From: Streptomyces rapamycinicus NRRL 5491
GTDB lineage: Bacteria > Actinomycetota > Actinomycetes > Streptomycetales > Streptomycetaceae
Reading direction: 5' to 3'
Length of the DNA stretch: 64,000 nt
NCBI RefSeq assembly: GCF_024298965.1
Contig: NZ_CP085193.1
Span: 8,742,001-8,806,000, forward strand
Shown: one piece after another, positions 60,780 to 64,000 of the stretch
Layout of the letters: each line of letters starts with the position of its first letter
Numbering within the stretch: the stretch's first letter is position 1
Position numbers and translations under genes: made by a program
The notes under the pieces: generated by a model
Database searches by the model: none
What the model was told of the DNA's origin: nothing
The model's input: the letters and a program-made list of their open reading frames with translations, nothing else

Positions 60780-61085
60780 TTACGGAGCCCGCCGCCGCCC
60801 GCGGCTCCGCCTGCGCTCGGCGATCGGCGCGTACGGCGGCACATCCCGGCCCGGCTGGTAGTGCGGCCCCTGCCGGATGTGCCGGATGACCAGGACGAGG
60901 TCGATCAGCGTGACGACGGCGAGTGCTCCGCACGCCGCCGCCCACCCCGGCCGGCCCACGACCGCGAAGGCCACCGCGCCGCCGAGTGTCCAGAACAGCC
61001 CCCACGTGGCCAGCCCCAGCCGCATCCGCAGCGGACTGCGCGCGTGGATCGGCTCATCGCCCGTTCGGATCAGCCGCATCGGCAT
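60780..61085 (-). CDS. DUF6343-type small membrane protein
   Basis: A 101-residue protein with two central hydrophobic helices (LATWGLFWTLGGAVAFAVVG and AAACGALAVVTLIDLVLVI, about 25-67) and a strongly basic C terminus (RRRSRGRRRAP). The N-terminal RTGDEPIHARSPLRMRLGLA is a conserved-looking motif of a streptomycete family I recall as DUF6343. Function unknown. ATG 61085 is used; ATG 61079 is an alternative. Its 3' end overlaps a CCTTACGG repeat. Confidence 0.72.
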   Translation of the reverse strand: MPMRLIRTGDEPIHARSPLRMRLGLATWGLFWTLGGAVAFAVVGRPGWAAACGALAVVTLIDLVLVIRHIRQGPHYQPGRDVPPYAPIAERRRSRGRRRAP

Positions 61086-61229
61086 GGCACCGTATCTCCC
61101 GGTTTCGGCCGTTTCCTTACGCTTTCCGCCCTCTCGAATCTACCGCCGAGGGGCGCCCACCGACACCTGAGATCATGTCGTGTGCATCCATACGGGACGG
61201 CATGGGACCAGGACGATGAGGAGCTGCCA

Positions 61230-62438
61230 GTGATCCGCCAGTCATGGGACGAAACGGCCGCCAAGCGGGCCCGCATCCGCGGCTGCCTGCTGGGCGGTGC
61301 GATCGGCGACGCCCTCGGCAACCCCATCGAGTTCCTGTCCCTGCGGTCGATCCGCGAGACCCACGGCGCCGCGGGCGTCACCGCCCTCGTCCCGGACGGC
61401 AGCGGAGTCGTGGGCCGGGTCACCGATGACACCCAGATGACACTGTTCACGGCCGAGGGCCTGATACGGGCCCACGCCAGAACCTCGTCCAAGGGCCTCG
61501 AAGGGTCCGAGACCGCCGTCGTCCGCCATGCCTATCTGCGCTGGCTGGACACCCAGAACCACCCCGGGCCGCCGCCCGCCGAGGGCACCGGGGACCTGGT
61601 CCGCTCCGGCTGGCTGCGCACCCAGCCCTGGCTGTACGCCCGCCGCGCCCCCGGCAACGCCTGCCTCTCCGGCCTCACCGCGAAGCACGTCCCCGCCCCG
61701 CGCGCTCCCCTCGACGGCACCCCCGGCCCGGTGAACACCGGCTCCAAGGGCTGCGGCACCGTGATGCGCTCGGCGCCGTTCGGCCTCACCGGGCTCGACC
61801 CCCGCGACTGCTTCGAACTCGCCGCCCGCTGCGCCCAGATCACCCATGGCCATCCGACGGGCTACTACGCGGCCGGTGCCCTGGCCGCCATGATCGCCTG
61901 CCTGCTCGACGGAGAGTCCCTGGAAGGCGCGACCCTGCGCACCCTGGAACTCCTCGCCCGCTACCCCGGCCACGAGGAGACCACCGCCGCCCTCCGTAAG
62001 GCGGTCGACCTGGCGGCCGAGGGCGATCCGACGCCCGAGAAGGCCGAATCGCTCGGCGGCGGCTGGGTCGCCGAGGAGGCCCTGGCCATCGCGGTCTACA
62101 GCGCCCTGGCCCGCACCCCGGCCCAGCAGATCCTGTACGGCCCCGGCGGCAAGATCAGCTACGACCCGGCGCCCCCGCGCACCCCCGTCCAGGCGGCCCT
62201 GCTGATCTCCGTCAACCACTCGGGCGACAGCGACTCGACGGGCTCGATCTGCGGCAACATCCTCGGCGCCCACCACGGCGACCTCCGCCTCCCGCCGTCC
62301 TGGCTGTCCCTGACCGAGGGCCGCGGCACGATCGCCGAACTCGCCGACGACTTCGCCTCCGAGTTCCACCGTTCGGTGGAGCTGTACGAGCCCTACGACG
62401 ACGTGGTCTTCCCCCGCGACCGCTACCCGCTCAGCTGA
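61230..62438 (+). CDS. ADP-ribosylglycohydrolase (DraG/ARH-like)
   Basis: Removes ADP-ribose from proteins or small molecules. The 402-residue protein has the family's first motif RIRGCLLGGAIGDALGNPIEF near 15-35, VTDDTQMTLFTAEGL near 64-78 with the Asp residues that bind two Mg2+, THGHPTGYYAAGALAAMIACLL near 205, and NHSGDSDSTGSICGNILGA near 330, the second metal site. Length is slightly more than the ~300-residue core because of an insertion in the middle. GTG 61230 follows AGGAG. It is monocistronic and divergent from the DUF6343-type gene. Confidence 0.92.
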   Translation: MIRQSWDETAAKRARIRGCLLGGAIGDALGNPIEFLSLRSIRETHGAAGVTALVPDGSGVVGRVTDDTQMTLFTAEGLIRAHARTSSKGLEGSETAVVRHAYLRWLDTQNHPGPPPAEGTGDLVRSGWLRTQPWLYARRAPGNACLSGLTAKHVPAPRAPLDGTPGPVNTGSKGCGTVMRSAPFGLTGLDPRDCFELAARCAQITHGHPTGYYAAGALAAMIACLLDGESLEGATLRTLELLARYPGHEETTAALRKAVDLAAEGDPTPEKAESLGGGWVAEEALAIAVYSALARTPAQQILYGPGGKISYDPAPPRTPVQAALLISVNHSGDSDSTGSICGNILGAHHGDLRLPPSWLSLTEGRGTIAELADDFASEFHRSVELYEPYDDVVFPRDRYPLS

Positions 62439-62486
62439 CCGCTCCCAGGACTCCGGCCGCCCCAGGACTCGGACCGCCCCGGGGAG

Positions 62487-63716
62487 TCAGCCCGCTCCGG
62501 AGCCGTCCTTACGGCCGCGCCGGAACCGGCGCCGCAGCTTCTGGAGGAAGAGGAAGCGCTCGCGCTTCTCGCGGGTGCTGCGGTCGAGCTCTTCCATGAG
62601 CCGCTTGGAGCGCTGCTCCATGTCGAGTTCGTCGAGGATGCGGTCGATCTCCGCCAGCAGGGCACCGTGCAGCTGCCACTGGCGGGGGTGCTCCTGGACG
62701 CGGCGCAGCAGGAGGTCGGCGCCGCGGTCGCGGCCGGCGTGAGCCTTGACGAGCTCGCTGGAGAGGCGGGATTCGGCCTCCTCGGCGTTGGCGCTGACCT
62801 GGGTGGTGACCAGGACGGCGAAGCTCTCGACGGCGGCGGCGAGATGGATGAAGAGGTCCTTCAGGGCATCAGCCACGTCCGGGGGGAAGAGGGGCTCGTC
62901 CGTCCGTGCCCTGGCGAGGTCGGTCAGGGTGCGGGACATGACGCGCAGGATGACGGTGCAGATCTCCAGCGTGTCCAGGCCGGTACGGAGCACCACGCGG
63001 TAGAGGAGGCCCTCCTTGACGCGGGGGTTGAGCCGCACACTGTCCTCCGCCTGCCGGAGGGCCGCGTCGACCTGGGAGATGTCGTGGTCGAGGCGGCGGG
63101 CCTCGTAGAGCCGGGCGGCGGCGCGGTCGACGGCGATCTGACTGCCCAGCTCCTCGCCGATGTGCAGCAGCAGCTGACGCATCCGGCGGGCCAGGTCCTC
63201 GATGGACTTGCCGGCCGTCTCGACCCACACCGGAGGCGCGAGGAAGAAGTTGAAACCCATTCCGACACCGGCCCCGATGAGGGTCTCCAGCACCCGGTCC
63301 CAGGCGTAGGTGGTCACCTGCGCCACGCCCAGGACCAGCATGGCGCTGATCGCCACCTCCTGGACCCAGTCGCCCACGCGTGTGACATAGCCGGCGGTCT
63401 GGGCGGCGAGGATGATCAGGCACAGACTCCACCAGGTCAGCCCCACCAGCACGCTGAAGGCGACGGCGATCAGGACGCCCACGACCACGGCCTCGACCCT
63501 GCGGAGGCTTCTGGTGAGGGTCGCGTAGAGGGTGACCTGGACGACGAGGAGGGCGGTCAGCGGCGCGGTGAGCGGGGCGGGTTCCTTGCTGAGCTCGAGG
63601 GCGACGACGTAGGCGATGGTCGCGGCCGCCGTGGAGCGCACGGTCTGAACGACGACCGGGTCATGGCGTCGTTTGACGAGCTCCGCCAGTGGGTCGAGAA
63701 CATCGGGCACGTACAT
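62487..63716 (-). CDS. FUSC-family (aromatic acid exporter-like) membrane protein
   Basis: A 409-residue protein. The N-terminal half carries about six transmembrane segments (VVQTVRSTAAATIAYVVALEL, LTALLVVQVTLYATL, VEAVVVGVLIAVAFSVLVG, WWSLCLIILAAQTAGYV and the following pairs, about residues 20-165). The C-terminal half is a long helical cytosolic domain with LARRMRQLLLHIGEELGS and a basic tail. This architecture matches DUF939/ArAE_1 and FUSC proteins, putative efflux permeases for aromatic acids; the substrate is unknown. ATG 63716 is chosen with GGAAGG upstream; an earlier ATG at 63749 is possible. It is divergent from the PemK-like gene. Confidence 0.86.
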   Translation of the reverse strand: MYVPDVLDPLAELVKRRHDPVVVQTVRSTAAATIAYVVALELSKEPAPLTAPLTALLVVQVTLYATLTRSLRRVEAVVVGVLIAVAFSVLVGLTWWSLCLIILAAQTAGYVTRVGDWVQEVAISAMLVLGVAQVTTYAWDRVLETLIGAGVGMGFNFFLAPPVWVETAGKSIEDLARRMRQLLLHIGEELGSQIAVDRAAARLYEARRLDHDISQVDAALRQAEDSVRLNPRVKEGLLYRVVLRTGLDTLEICTVILRVMSRTLTDLARARTDEPLFPPDVADALKDLFIHLAAAVESFAVLVTTQVSANAEEAESRLSSELVKAHAGRDRGADLLLRRVQEHPRQWQLHGALLAEIDRILDELDMEQRSKRLMEELDRSTREKRERFLFLQKLRRRFRRGRKDGSGAG

Positions 63717-63780
63717 GCCCCTTCCACGCGGAGGGGGTCGCCATGTCATCGGGTTTCGCGGACGGGTTAACGTGTCGGGC

Positions 63781-64000
63781 GTGATCAGCCCATTCAACGG
63801 AACGCAGGGGACGGGGGACGGCGCGGCGCTTCCCGGAAGCACCGGCCCGGCCGCCACCGTCGAGGCTCATCCGCGCCAGGTCGGGCGGGTACGGACGAGT
63901 TACGCACCCGATCCGGACGGGGACCCGGACCCCGGCGAGGTCGTCTGGACATGGGTGCCGTACGAGGAGAACGACGGCCGTGGCAAGGACCGGCCGGTGC
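63781..64000 (+). CDS. PemK/MazF-type endoribonuclease toxin-like protein (partial, 3' end missing)
   Basis: The frame opens at GTG 63781 and runs off the window after 73 codons. After a Gly/Ala-rich stretch, VGRVRTSYAPDPDGDPDPGEVVWTWVPYEENDGRGKDRPVL matches the start of PemK/MazF family proteins, where the G-E-V-V-W-T-W-V-P-Y...KDRPV strand pattern forms the SH3-like barrel. Streptomycetes often carry such a gene in the chromosome without an obvious antitoxin. No antitoxin gene is visible upstream on this strand. Function as an mRNA interferase is family-based inference. Confidence 0.75.
   Translation, partial: MISPFNGTQGTGDGAALPGSTGPAATVEAHPRQVGRVRTSYAPDPDGDPDPGEVVWTWVPYEENDGRGKDRPV

Overview
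The window is high-G+C DNA with strong third-position GC bias. Gene content and order (trpC-trpM-trpB-trpA, lgt, gltBD, pyk, an ANTAR response regulator, livFGMHK, polA, rpsA, coaE) are those of a Streptomyces chromosomal core. GTG and TTG starts are common and many operons use 4-nt ATGA/GTGA overlaps. I see no rRNA, prophage, insertion sequence, CRISPR array or large secondary-metabolite cluster.

Layout. 1-5.1 kb: end of the tryptophan operon, including a 50-residue TrpM-type ORF, then a membrane-anchored thioredoxin-fold protein and lgt. 5.2-12.3 kb: a VIT1/CCC1-type metal transporter behind a possible iron box, then gltBD behind a possible GlnR operator. 12.4-16.5 kb: a YtrA-type GntR regulator, an ABC exporter and a polytopic glycosyltransferase. 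16.5-24.5 kb: an F420-type oxidoreductase, an HExxH protein, a trypsin with its promoter, a VOC protein, chorismate mutase, PepN, a TetR gene with two operators, and a reductase lacking its N-terminal half. 24.6-29.2 kb: a desA/desB-like siderophore pair without desC/desD, then a divergent TetR/oxidoreductase pair sharing three operators. 29.2-41.8 kb: a Tat-exported 5'-nucleotidase, a SIMPL protein, pyk, an odd tRNA with a Leu anticodon on a class I body, an ANTAR regulator, the complete branched-chain amino acid transporter, a repeat-bearing lipoprotein and a thioesterase. 41.9-51.7 kb: an FdhF/YdeP-type molybdoenzyme, polA, a secreted lytic transglycosylase, small membrane proteins and a toxin-antitoxin pair with a degenerate Fic motif. 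51.7-64 kb: hrpB and a methyltransferase, rpsA with a promoter and long leader, a truncated beta-helix gene ending in the rpsA terminator, a PAC2 protein, coaE, a TPR protein, small membrane proteins, an ADP-ribosylglycohydrolase, a FUSC-type transporter and the start of a PemK/MazF-type gene.

Functionally this is mostly housekeeping: tryptophan and glutamate synthesis, glycolysis, replication and repair, translation and CoA. Small accessory insertions are concentrated at 12.4-16.5, 23.1-29.2 and 49-52 kb. All domain and family calls are by eye from the translated sequence; nothing was searched.
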